From Acidobacteriota bacterium (GTDB taxonomy: Bacteria; Acidobacteriota; UBA890), in the NCBI GenBank assembly GCA_022563115.1, contig JADFNY010000154.1:1-8369 (forward strand): DNA of 8,369 nucleotides, read 5' to 3'. Below, one piece after another: positions 1 through 6,614 of this stretch. Numbering within the stretch: the stretch's first letter is position 1; every line of letters starts with the position of its first letter. The notes under the pieces are model-generated. The model saw only the letters and a list, made by a program, of their open reading frames with translations, was not told the DNA's origin and searched no databases. The position numbers and the translations under genes were made by a program.

Positions 1-305
1 ATGACCTCGACATCCTCGGCGGCAACACCGAGCTCCTCGTTGATCTCACGCAGCGCGGTGGCGGTCAGGTCGGGATCGTCCGGGTTGCGGCGACCTCCGG
101 GGAAGGAGATCTGCCCGCCATGGGTCGGCATCTCGTCGGGCCGCAACGTGTAGCCGAGACAAATACGGTCGTCCCGTTGGATGACAGGGACAAGAACCGC
201 GGCATCGGCGAAACCGGCGATTGTCAGGCGGCTGCGGGTCCGCGACTGAATGCGCTCTCGCCAGAGGTCACGAAACGGTCGACCTTGACGATCGTCCAGC
301 GTCAG
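1..305 (-). CDS. Nudix hydrolase, NudL/CoA-pyrophosphatase-like (partial, 3' end outside window)
   Basis: About 101 residues are visible before the gene leaves the left edge. The segment QISFPGGRR (about residues 65-73) followed by LREINEELGV (about 85-94) is a Nudix box. Between the second Gly of FPGG and the Arg of REINEE there are 14 residues, one more than in the standard box, as in the NudL/UPF0035 CoA pyrophosphatase family. An upstream L-x-x-T-x-R and HGGQ also fit that family. Such enzymes hydrolyse CoA or related nucleoside diphosphate derivatives using Mg2+ or Mn2+ held by the REINEE glutamates. No ATG, GTG or TTG precedes the domain in frame. The best start is a CTG at 305 overlapping the coxB stop (CTGA), or a second CTG at 299; an in-frame ATG inside the domain would be too late. 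The gene is the last visible member of the cox operon. Family assignment is firm; the substrate is inferred. Confidence 0.75.
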   Translation of the reverse strand, partial: MTLDDRQGRPFRDLWRERIQSRTRSRLTIAGFADAAVLVPVIQRDDRICLGYTLRPDEMPTHGGQISFPGGRRNPDDPDLTATALREINEELGVAAEDVEV

Positions 306-1105
306 GGGCGCGAGTTCCCTAGCGCCGCCTGCTGGTCGGCCATCCAGGCGTCGAACTCGGCCTGGGTCATGATCTGGTAGAAGCCGCGCATGTTGTAGTG
401 CGTAATACCGCACAGCTGCGCGCAAGCGATCTCCCAGCAGGTCTTGTTGGGGAAGCACTCGGGGAGGCGCGCCTCGGGGGGTGTCGTCATCACGGCGCGG
501 AAATGCACCGGGATCATCATCCCCGGGATGGCGTCCTGCTTCACCCGCATCTGCGGCAGGGAAAAGCCGTGGATGACGTCCTTCGAGGTCAGGTACACGA
601 CGATGTCGCGGTCGACCGGCAGGAACAGGTTGTTGAGGCTGAACACGTCGTCCCGGGCCGCCGGATCGCTACGGTCGAGGCCGATGTTGTTGCCCCCCGG
701 GTCGTCGACGAGATTGATGTCGGTACGACCGAACACGCCGTCGGGGCCCGGGTAATGCACGCTCCAGGTGAACTGCTGCGCCACGATCCGTACCTCGAAG
801 ATGTCACCGCTTGCGGGGAGGTCGGTCCAGGCGGCCCACGCCGGAATGGCAAAGCCGACCAACAGAACCGCCTCGATGACGACGATGCCGCCCTCGATGT
901 ACGACGAAAAGTGGCTGTGCGCCCCTTCGTAGCTTGCTTTCGGGTTCGCCTTGGCGCGGAAACGGAAGAGCACGTAGATGAGATAGATGCTCCAGCCGAC
1001 GAACAGAATCGCCATCAGCCAGTGCGTCCATACCGACAGGGCGTCGAGCCGGGCGCCGTGTGCCGACGCGTCGATGGGCATCCACCGATTCAGCAGTGCT
1101 TGCAT
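302..1105 (-). CDS. coxB: Cytochrome c oxidase subunit II (CuA subunit)
   Basis: A 267-residue subunit II of an aa3-type oxidase, which takes electrons from cytochrome c through the binuclear CuA centre and passes them to subunit I. Two N-terminal membrane helices (about 25-48 and 69-92) are followed by a periplasmic cupredoxin domain. CuA ligands are all visible: H179 in DVIHGF, then C228, C232, H236 and M239 in CAQLCGITHYNM. The usual Glu of C-x-E-x-C, which gives a backbone ligand, is Gln230. The aromatic electron-entry patch is QQFTWSVHY (110-118). There is no C-terminal haem c domain, so this is not a caa3 enzyme. Two extra cysteines, C217 and C223, lie just before the CuA loop. The ATG directly follows the TAA of the upstream miniprotein, with GGAGGC about 9 bases before it. 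It is the last oxidase gene of the operon, whereas coxB usually leads; the Nudix gene overlaps its stop. Confidence 0.95.
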   Translation of the reverse strand: MQALLNRWMPIDASAHGARLDALSVWTHWLMAILFVGWSIYLIYVLFRFRAKANPKASYEGAHSHFSSYIEGGIVVIEAVLLVGFAIPAWAAWTDLPASGDIFEVRIVAQQFTWSVHYPGPDGVFGRTDINLVDDPGGNNIGLDRSDPAARDDVFSLNNLFLPVDRDIVVYLTSKDVIHGFSLPQMRVKQDAIPGMMIPVHFRAVMTTPPEARLPECFPNKTCWEIACAQLCGITHYNMRGFYQIMTQAEFDAWMADQQAALGNSRP

Positions 1106-1384
1106 TTAGCGCCCGCCTCCCCTTCCTCCACGGATAACTTCGAACGAATCCTTGCGTTCCTGGACTGCCTTGCCGCGCCGGCGGAAGCTGACGAACAAGG
1201 CGACAAACCCGACCTGCACGGTGCCGATGACGCCGAGCAGCAACAGAATTCCGTTGTTCATCCCCTGCGCCATCGGCGAATCGCTCTCGCCGAAGCACAC
1301 CGGGCAGGCCATAGCGGGCTCGACGGCGCCGAGCACGGCGACGGCGATCAATACGGCAACGGCGAAGCGGGCTCGATGGGTCAT
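1106..1384 (-). CDS. Small exported membrane protein with CPVC motif, function unknown
   Basis: A 92-residue protein. The N-terminus has a basic start (MTHRAR) and a hydrophobic run to about residue 24, like a signal peptide, with a possible signal-peptidase site AMA just before Cys27. The sequence CPVCFGESDSPMAQG follows (C27, C30), then one membrane helix (about 43-67) and a strongly basic tail with RRRGK. The predicted topology puts the CxxC outside and the tail in the cytoplasm. The start at 1384 is chosen because it lies 2 bases after the stop of the upstream miniprotein; a longer reading in the same frame would overlap that gene entirely. I recall similar CPVC miniproteins beside cox genes in several high-GC phyla, but know of no assigned function. 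The position between coxD and coxB suggests an accessory subunit or a copper or thiol role in CuA assembly; this is inference. Confidence 0.8.
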   Translation of the reverse strand: MTHRARFAVAVLIAVAVLGAVEPAMACPVCFGESDSPMAQGMNNGILLLLGVIGTVQVGFVALFVSFRRRGKAVQERKDSFEVIRGGRGGGR

Positions 1385-1386
1385 CG

Positions 1387-1593
1387 TCAAATCCCCAGCT
1401 CCTCGATCTTGCGGATGAACTTGAGCCCGTAGGCGAGCAGCACGAACGCCGAGGCGAAGAAAAAGACGCCGAGCGCCAGCGAGCCGACGCTGCCGTTGAT
1501 CATGTACTGTCGCACGCCCCAACCACCGACGAACATCCCGAGCAAGATCGAGACAGCGATGAAGAAGATGTGGAACGCCTTGAGCGACAGCAT
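1387..1593 (-). CDS. Small two-helix membrane protein of the cox operon, function unknown
   Basis: A 68-residue protein starting MLSLKAFHIFF, with two predicted membrane helices (about 6-26 and 37-56), a short loop GVRQYMINGSVG between them and a charged end KFIRKIEELGI. No catalytic or metal-binding motif is evident apart from a single His8. It starts 3 bases after the coxD stop, with GGAGG about 10 bases upstream of the ATG, and ends 2 bases before the CPVC miniprotein. That placement, hydrophobic composition and codon use like its neighbours support a real gene. It could be a small structural subunit of the oxidase or an assembly factor. I do not recognise a named family. Confidence 0.78.
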   Translation of the reverse strand: MLSLKAFHIFFIAVSILLGMFVGGWGVRQYMINGSVGSLALGVFFFASAFVLLAYGLKFIRKIEELGI

Positions 1594-1596
1594 CGG

Positions 1597-1947
1597 TCAG
1601 TGGGCCTCCGACTCCCCGTGCTCGACGCCCTCCATGACGAAATGCTCGCCTACCGCGTCGGCCAACGTGCTGATCGGCAACACGAACAGGGCGACGAAGA
1701 AAACCAGCGTCAGCACCAAAACAGAATAGATGAATTTCTCTTCCGAGAGCAGGTGCATGAAGAACGCTGCCACCAGGCCGCCTTTGATGGTGGCGATAAA
1801 CAGGGCCACGGTGATCGCCTGGGTTCGGTTCAAATCGAGGTAGCTCACCGTCACGGTGATCACCGTCGCCACCGCCAGCGCCGCGAACACGAGGAGGTAC
1901 GTGCGGGTTTCTTTCTTGATGTCTTCGGGGCTGGTGTGTCCGCCCAT
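1597..1947 (-). CDS. coxD: Cytochrome c oxidase subunit IV, prokaryotic type
   Basis: A 116-residue membrane protein of the prokaryotic subunit IV family (CtaF/CyoD-like). Three predicted helices lie at about 17-36, 43-66 and 73-93. The family hallmark is seen as K55 followed by AAFFMHLLSEE (60-70), matching the usual K-x-x-x-V-x-x-FFMHL-x-x-E pattern. The N-terminus is short and polar, and the C-terminus is acidic with two His. These subunits sit at the edge of the oxidase and are thought to stabilise CuB and haem binding in subunit I rather than take part in catalysis. The ATG has a strong GAGGAGAA ribosome binding site 10 bases after the coxC stop. Naming of this subunit differs between organisms, so the symbol is a convenience. 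Confidence 0.9.
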   Translation of the reverse strand: MGGHTSPEDIKKETRTYLLVFAALAVATVITVTVSYLDLNRTQAITVALFIATIKGGLVAAFFMHLLSEEKFIYSVLVLTLVFFVALFVLPISTLADAVGEHFVMEGVEHGESEAH

Positions 1948-1957
1948 CAGGTTCTCC

Positions 1958-2542
<585 letters not shown>

Positions 2543-2548
2543 CGTTCC

Positions 2549-4363
2549 TCAGCCCTCCTGCACGGCGACGTTTTGCGGCAGGTAGTCATCGTCGCGCCCC
2601 GGAACGCTGTACTCGTAGGGGCCGTTGTAGACCACCGGCACGGTCTCGAAGTTGCCGTGACCGAGCGGCGGCGATGTCGTCGCCACCCACTCGAGCGTCG
2701 TCGCCCGCCAGGGGTTCGAGTCGACGACCTTGCCCATCTTGATGCTCCAGAAGAAGTTGAAGATGAACGGCAGCTGGGCGAGGGCGAGAAGGAACGCCGA
2801 GTTCGACATGAAGGCGTTCCACTCGAGCACGCCCTGGGCGTGCGAGTAGGTCGCGCCACCGTCGTACAGACGGCGCGAAACGCCGGCGAGCCCCTGTAGG
2901 AACATCGGCATGAACACGCCGTTGATGAAGACGAGCGAAGCGAAGAAATGGATCTTGCCGAGCACCTCGTTCATCCGGCGGCCGGTCACCTTCGGATACC
3001 AGTAGTAGATCCCGGCGAACAACGCGAAGAGCGTCCCCGGCGCCACCACGTAGTGAAAATGGGCGATGACGTAGTAGGTGTCGTGCAGGTGGATGTCGGC
3101 GGGCGCCAGCCCGAGCGGCAGGCCGGTCAGGCCGCCGATGCCGAACATCGGCAGGAACGCGAGCGCAAACAGCATCGGCGTGTTGAAGCGGATCGAGGCG
3201 CCCCACAACGAGAGCAACAGCGCGGTCAGAATCACCACCGACGGAATCGAGATGATCATCGTCGTGGTCTGGAAGAAGGCGTTCATCACCGTGCCCATAC
3301 CGGTCAAAAACATGTGGTGCGCCCAGACGATGAACGACATGAAGCCGAGGAAGACGGTCGAGTACACCAGCGGCTTGTAGCCCCACAACGGCTTGCGGGT
3401 GTTGTTGGCGATGACCTCGGCGATGATCCCCATGGCCGGCAGAACCAGGACATAGACCTCGGGGTGGGCCAGGAACCAGAAGAGATGCTGCCACAGCAGC
3501 GCGCTGCCGCCGCCGGCGACCTGGAGAATCTGGTTGCTGACGATCAGCCCCGAAGGCAGGAAGAAGCTGGTGCCGAGGACGCGGTCCATGAGCTGGAAGA
3601 CGGCCGCCGCCTCCAGCGGCGGGAAGGCGAGCAGCAGCAGGAACGCGGTCACCAGCTGAGACCACACGAAAAATGGCAGCCGCATCCAAGTCATGCCCTT
3701 GGTGCGCAGCTGCACGATCGTGGTGATGAAGTTCACCGCGCCCAGCAGCGACGACGTGATCAAGAAGACCATGCCGATCAGCCAGTAGGTTTGCCCTTCG
3801 GTAGCGACCGCGACGGAAAGCGGCGGATACGACGTCCAGCCCGAGTTGGCGGCGCCCCCCGGGGCGACAAAGCTCGCCAGCATCACCACGCCGCCCAGGA
3901 AGTAGAACCAGTAGCTCATCATGTTGAGCTTCGGGAAGGCCATGTCGGGGGCACCGATCTGCAGCGGCACGATGTAGTTGCCGAAGGCGCCGACCGCCAG
4001 CGGCACGACGCCGAGGAACACCATGATGGTGCCGTGCATCGCGCCGAGCTGGTTGTAGAACTCGGGCAGAACGACGCCGCCGGGCGCGTTGGCCTGCCCC
4101 AGCAGGCCGCCGATGAACGGAACCGGCTGGCCGGGGTTGCCGAGCTGCCAGCGCATGATCAGCATCAGCGCGAAGCCGAAAGCCAAGAACAGAAGCGACG
4201 TGATCCCGTACTGGATGCCGATCATCTTGTGATCGGTCGAGAACACGTACTTCCAAATGAAGCTCTCTTCGTGCTCCCCGTGGTGCTCGTCGTGGGCGTG
4301 CTCGTGGGCCTCTTCCGAGACCTCGGGCGCCTCTTCGGGATGCTGTTCGTCGATGGGACTCAT
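2549..4363 (-). CDS. coxA: Cytochrome c oxidase subunit I (haem a / haem a3-CuB)
   Basis: A 604-residue subunit I that reduces O2 to water and pumps protons across the membrane. By comparison with the bovine enzyme, low-spin haem ligands are H110 (GAMHGTIMVF) and H437; the haem a3 ligand is H435 (AHFHYVV); CuB ligands are H300, H349 and H350; the crosslinked tyrosine is Y304 in HPEVY. E302, D140 (GAPDMAF), N129 and N147 give an intact D-channel. H427-D428 fits the Mg site and R497-R498 the propionate-binding pair. In contrast, the K-channel lysine position is Ile378, and the K-channel serine next to GII is Ala315. Residues 7-33 form an acidic, His-rich cytoplasmic extension. It is the first gene of the operon; the ATG has AAGG 8 bases upstream. 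Identity as an A-type oxidase is clear; whether the donor is cytochrome c rather than another carrier rests on the CuA subunit in the same operon. Confidence 0.97.
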   Translation of the reverse strand: MSPIDEQHPEEAPEVSEEAHEHAHDEHHGEHEESFIWKYVFSTDHKMIGIQYGITSLLFLAFGFALMLIMRWQLGNPGQPVPFIGGLLGQANAPGGVVLPEFYNQLGAMHGTIMVFLGVVPLAVGAFGNYIVPLQIGAPDMAFPKLNMMSYWFYFLGGVVMLASFVAPGGAANSGWTSYPPLSVAVATEGQTYWLIGMVFLITSSLLGAVNFITTIVQLRTKGMTWMRLPFFVWSQLVTAFLLLLAFPPLEAAAVFQLMDRVLGTSFFLPSGLIVSNQILQVAGGGSALLWQHLFWFLAHPEVYVLVLPAMGIIAEVIANNTRKPLWGYKPLVYSTVFLGFMSFIVWAHHMFLTGMGTVMNAFFQTTTMIISIPSVVILTALLLSLWGASIRFNTPMLFALAFLPMFGIGGLTGLPLGLAPADIHLHDTYYVIAHFHYVVAPGTLFALFAGIYYWYPKVTGRRMNEVLGKIHFFASLVFINGVFMPMFLQGLAGVSRRLYDGGATYSHAQGVLEWNAFMSNSAFLLALAQLPFIFNFFWSIKMGKVVDSNPWRATTLEWVATTSPPLGHGNFETVPVVYNGPYEYSVPGRDDDYLPQNVAVQEG

Positions 4364-4846
4364 CCGACCTACCTTGCCTGCGGATAGTTTGGAGCGAAAA
4401 TCAGCAAGACTCGTCGCGATCTTGCGGGGCGGGAAGGCACGATTACGGGGCGCTTACCCGCGGGGGAGTCTACTAACGAGCCGTGGGGGTGGCAACTCAT
4501 CGTAAGATGCCCTCTTCGATGACCGACCTCTTGTTCCACACCGACGCCTATGGGCGCCAGTTCGACGCTGTCGTCGGAGTCGGGACGCGGCCATCGTCGC
4601 GCTTTCGAGACCTTTTGAAGATTCCTGAAACCCACCGCTCTACCTCCACGTCTATCAGTGCATGGGCGGCGCCGGACCGGTCAACGAACTGCCCGCTGCT
4701 GACGGTTCGACGCCGCCCGATAACTCGACGGCGGCATGGTTGCGCAAGCAGTAGCGGTGGGGTCCCCGTGAGGCCCGGGGTCGCTAGAATCCGACGGTGG
4801 CGCGATCGGGGATGAATGACGACCCGTCTATTGCTACCGTTCGGCG
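4364..4846. other. Divergent intergenic region between coxA and the phosphopantetheinyl transferase
   Basis: About 480 bases without a convincing intact gene. It must carry the leader of the cox operon (leftward) and that of the transferase (rightward). Close to coxA only the ribosome binding site is clear; I see no good -35/-10 pair on the minus strand. On the plus side TAGAAT at about 4785-4790 could be a -10 element, without a matching -35. A weak inverted repeat, CCCCG with CGGGG around 4764-4780, has only five pairs. The middle holds a possible AlaX remnant, and a separate 41-codon open stretch (4629-4754, plus strand, different frame) with GC-rich third positions that matches nothing I recognise. 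Confidence 0.6.
4519..4590 (+). pseudogene. Possible remnant of an AlaX-type alanyl-tRNA editing gene (N-terminal fragment)
   Basis: From an ATG at 4519 the frame reads MTDLLFHTDAYGRQFDAVVG, which resembles the N-terminus typical of alanyl-tRNA editing proteins (the [E/D]LLF..D.Y...F.A.V pattern). Those proteins should continue into a conserved glycine-rich motif of the type FYPxGGGQP and then a zinc-binding HTxxH motif; neither is found in any frame downstream. The reading frame stays open to about 4815 but becomes Arg/Ser-rich low-complexity sequence unlike any protein family. GC-rich third codon positions over the first 24 codons suggest it was once coding. It could be a deletion remnant or a chance resemblance over some 20 residues. 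Confidence 0.3.
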
Positions 4847-5599
4847 ATGTCGACCCACGCCGACGTCTGGTACGTCTTCCCAAGCGCGATCCGCAATCCG
4901 GAGCTTCTCGACGGCTACCGGGCGATCCTCTCCGACGATGAGATCTCCCGCTACGAACGCTTCTGGTTCGACCGTGACCGGCACCTCCACCTGGTGGCCT
5001 GGGCGCTCGTCCGCACGATGCTCTCGAGCTACGCCGACGTCAGCCCCGAGGCCTGGGAGTTCCGCACCAATCGGCACGGTCGCCCGGAGATCTCCGGCCC
5101 CGCATCGACGACGGCGCTGCGCTTCAATCTGTCGCACACCCGGGGCCTGATCGCCTGCATCGTCGCCCCCGAGCTCGACGTCGGCGTCGATGTCGAGGAC
5201 CGCCGCCGCGACACCTCGGGGCCGGCGATCGCCAGCCGTTTTTTCTCAGCCCGCGAGGTTGCGGCGCTCGAGCGCCTCCCCGGGGACGAACAATCGGCGA
5301 CCTTCTTCGAGTACTGGACGCTCAAGGAGGCCTACATCAAGGCGATCGGCGTCGGCATCTCGCTCGGCCTCGGGCGCTTCTCCTTCGAGCTCGACGATCG
5401 CGGCCTTCGCGTCGATGATCCCGCGCGCAGACCGCCGACGATTTCTTTCGACGGCCTCGACGACGATCCGGCGACGTGGCAGTTCGCCCAGTTTGAACCG
5501 ACGCCGCACCATGCCATGGCGGTGGCGATTCGCCGCGGTGATGCCGAAAACCTGGAGATCCGTCTACGAGAGGTTGTCCCGCGCCTGGACGATCGGTAG
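4847..5599 (+). CDS. Sfp-type 4'-phosphopantetheinyl transferase
   Basis: A 250-residue enzyme that transfers the 4'-phosphopantetheine arm of CoA to a serine of acyl, peptidyl or aryl carrier proteins, activating fatty acid, polyketide or non-ribosomal peptide synthesis. Family signatures are in order: HGRPEI (77-82), FNLSHTRG (93-100), GVDVEDRRR (113-121) whose D115 and E117 bind Mg2+, FFSAREV (132-138) and YWTLKEAYIKAIGVG (156-170) with W157, K160, E161 and K165. Length of about 250 residues fits the pseudo-dimeric Sfp/Gsp type rather than the 120-residue AcpS type. The ATG at 4847 has no obvious Shine-Dalgarno sequence, and nearby upstream ATGs are out of frame, so translation may be weak or leaderless. 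The next gene, a PptH-like phosphoesterase, follows after 64 bases on the same strand. Which carrier it serves cannot be told; no carrier or synthase gene lies in the window. Confidence 0.93.
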   Translation: MSTHADVWYVFPSAIRNPELLDGYRAILSDDEISRYERFWFDRDRHLHLVAWALVRTMLSSYADVSPEAWEFRTNRHGRPEISGPASTTALRFNLSHTRGLIACIVAPELDVGVDVEDRRRDTSGPAIASRFFSAREVAALERLPGDEQSATFFEYWTLKEAYIKAIGVGISLGLGRFSFELDDRGLRVDDPARRPPTISFDGLDDDPATWQFAQFEPTPHHAMAVAIRRGDAENLEIRLREVVPRLDDR

Positions 5600-5663
5600 T
5601 GTCTGGCGCCACTAGTGCACGAATTGCCGGGGGGAAACCAACGGCGATGAAACCGATGCCGAC

Positions 5664-6512
5664 ATGAAGCTGCTGGCGATCAGCGACCTGCACCTGGACC
5701 ACGAGCGCAACCGCGACGCCCTCGAGAACGTCCCGGAATCTCGGGATGATTGGCTCATCCTCGCGGGAGATCTCGGCGAGAGATTCGAGCACTTCGACTT
5801 CGCCCTGACGACCTTGAGCACCCGCTTTGCGAAGCTTCTGTGGGCGCCGGGCAATCACGACCTGTGGACGACCCCGGGCGACGAATCCGGCCTGCGCGGC
5901 GAAGCCCGCTACCATGGGTTGGTTGAGCTTTGCCGCCAGCACGGCGCCCTCACTCCCGAGGACGCCTACCCCGTATGGCCCGGCGACGGCCCACCCACTG
6001 TTCTCGCCCCCCTGATGGTGCTGTACGACTACAGCTTCCGGCCCGACGTCATCCCGGTCGAAGAGTCCGTCGCCTGGGCGATGGAATCCGGCGTGACCTG
6101 CGCCGACGAGCGCTTCCTTCACCCCGACCCCTACGACAGTCGCGGTGATTGGTGTGCAGCTCGCGTGCAACACACCGAGGCACGCCTTTCGGAGATCCCG
6201 GCGGGTCACCAAACGATCCTGATCAACCACTTCCCGCTGCGCCAGGAGCACGCCCGCTTGCCCTGGATCCCGAGATTCTCGGTGTGGTGCGGCACCCGCC
6301 TGACGACCGACTGGCACACGCGCTTTTCGGCCCGGGTGGTGGTCTCGGGCCACCTCCACATACGCACCACGAGGTTCGTCGACGGCGTGCGCTTCGAAGA
6401 AGTCTCGCTCGGCTACCCCCGGCAGTGGAAGCAAGACCGCGGCATGCTCCCGTACCTGCGCGAGATCCTCCCCGGCCACGACGCGCCGGTCGGCGACATC
6501 GTTTGGCGCTAG
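5664..6512 (+). CDS. Metallophosphoesterase resembling PptH (phosphopantetheinyl hydrolase)
   Basis: A 282-residue calcineurin-like phosphoesterase. All metal-binding blocks are present: SDLHLDH with D8 and H10, AGDLGE with D36, PGNHDLW with N64, H65 and D66, INHFPL with H189, and SGHLHIRTT with H230 and H232. No signal peptide is seen, so it is cytoplasmic. From memory, Mycobacterium tuberculosis PptH (Rv2795c) shares the stretches DDWLI.AGD, RFAK..W.PGNH.LWTT, LLYDYSF, FS.WCGT..T.DWHTR and DGVRFEEVS.GYPR.W, which is much more than generic fold similarity. PptH removes phosphopantetheine from carrier proteins, opposing the transferase PptT encoded beside it. Here too the neighbour is a phosphopantetheinyl transferase. 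The gene order is the reverse of that in M. tuberculosis, and the protein ends about 40 residues earlier. The ATG at 5664 is the only suitable in-frame start near the domain; its ribosome binding site is poor, a G-rich GGGGGGA lying some 30 bases upstream. Confidence 0.85.
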   Translation: MKLLAISDLHLDHERNRDALENVPESRDDWLILAGDLGERFEHFDFALTTLSTRFAKLLWAPGNHDLWTTPGDESGLRGEARYHGLVELCRQHGALTPEDAYPVWPGDGPPTVLAPLMVLYDYSFRPDVIPVEESVAWAMESGVTCADERFLHPDPYDSRGDWCAARVQHTEARLSEIPAGHQTILINHFPLRQEHARLPWIPRFSVWCGTRLTTDWHTRFSARVVVSGHLHIRTTRFVDGVRFEEVSLGYPRQWKQDRGMLPYLREILPGHDAPVGDIVWR

Positions 6513-6614
6513 CGGGCCCCATCGACAAATACCGCAACCCGCCCCATCAGCGGCAGATTGCGCAAGCCGAAGCTGCCCGGGCGCCGGCGTCGGCCCCGAG
6601 GGTACCGACGTGGT
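6513..6614. other. Intergenic region between convergent genes
   Basis: About 100 bases between the ends of the phosphoesterase and the subunit 3 gene, where a two-way terminator would be expected. There is a weak pairing of GCCGA with TCGGC around 6568-6596 enclosing a GCCCGGGC palindrome, but no U-rich tract on either strand. I cannot support a rho-independent terminator here. Confidence 0.35.

Noticed and set aside
398..1432. Plus-strand open frame of 344 codons opposite coxB and the miniproteins
   Set aside because: It spans three minus-strand genes, has a low-complexity charged product and no recognisable motif; antisense shadow.
1385..1522. Longer start for the CPVC miniprotein at 1522
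   Set aside because: The additional 46 residues overlap the upstream miniprotein in another frame and would displace the signal peptide from the N-terminus.
2586..4256. Second long minus-strand frame within coxA
   Set aside because: Frame-shifted reading of coxA with an Arg/Pro/Ala-rich product; the coxA frame carries all metal ligands.
2948..4387. Long plus-strand open frame (about 480 codons) opposite coxA
   Set aside because: It is antisense to a clear coxA, its product is rich in Arg, His, Glu and Gln without any domain, and such frames are common opposite GC-rich genes.
4695..4725. tRNA-like T-arm (GGTTCGACGCC)
   Set aside because: The stem has a mismatch and there is no acceptor stem, anticodon arm or D-arm at the right distances.
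4761..4782. Inverted repeat CCCCG / CGGGG ahead of the transferase as an operator or attenuator
   Set aside because: Only five pairs with an irregular extension, which is expected by chance in GC-rich DNA.
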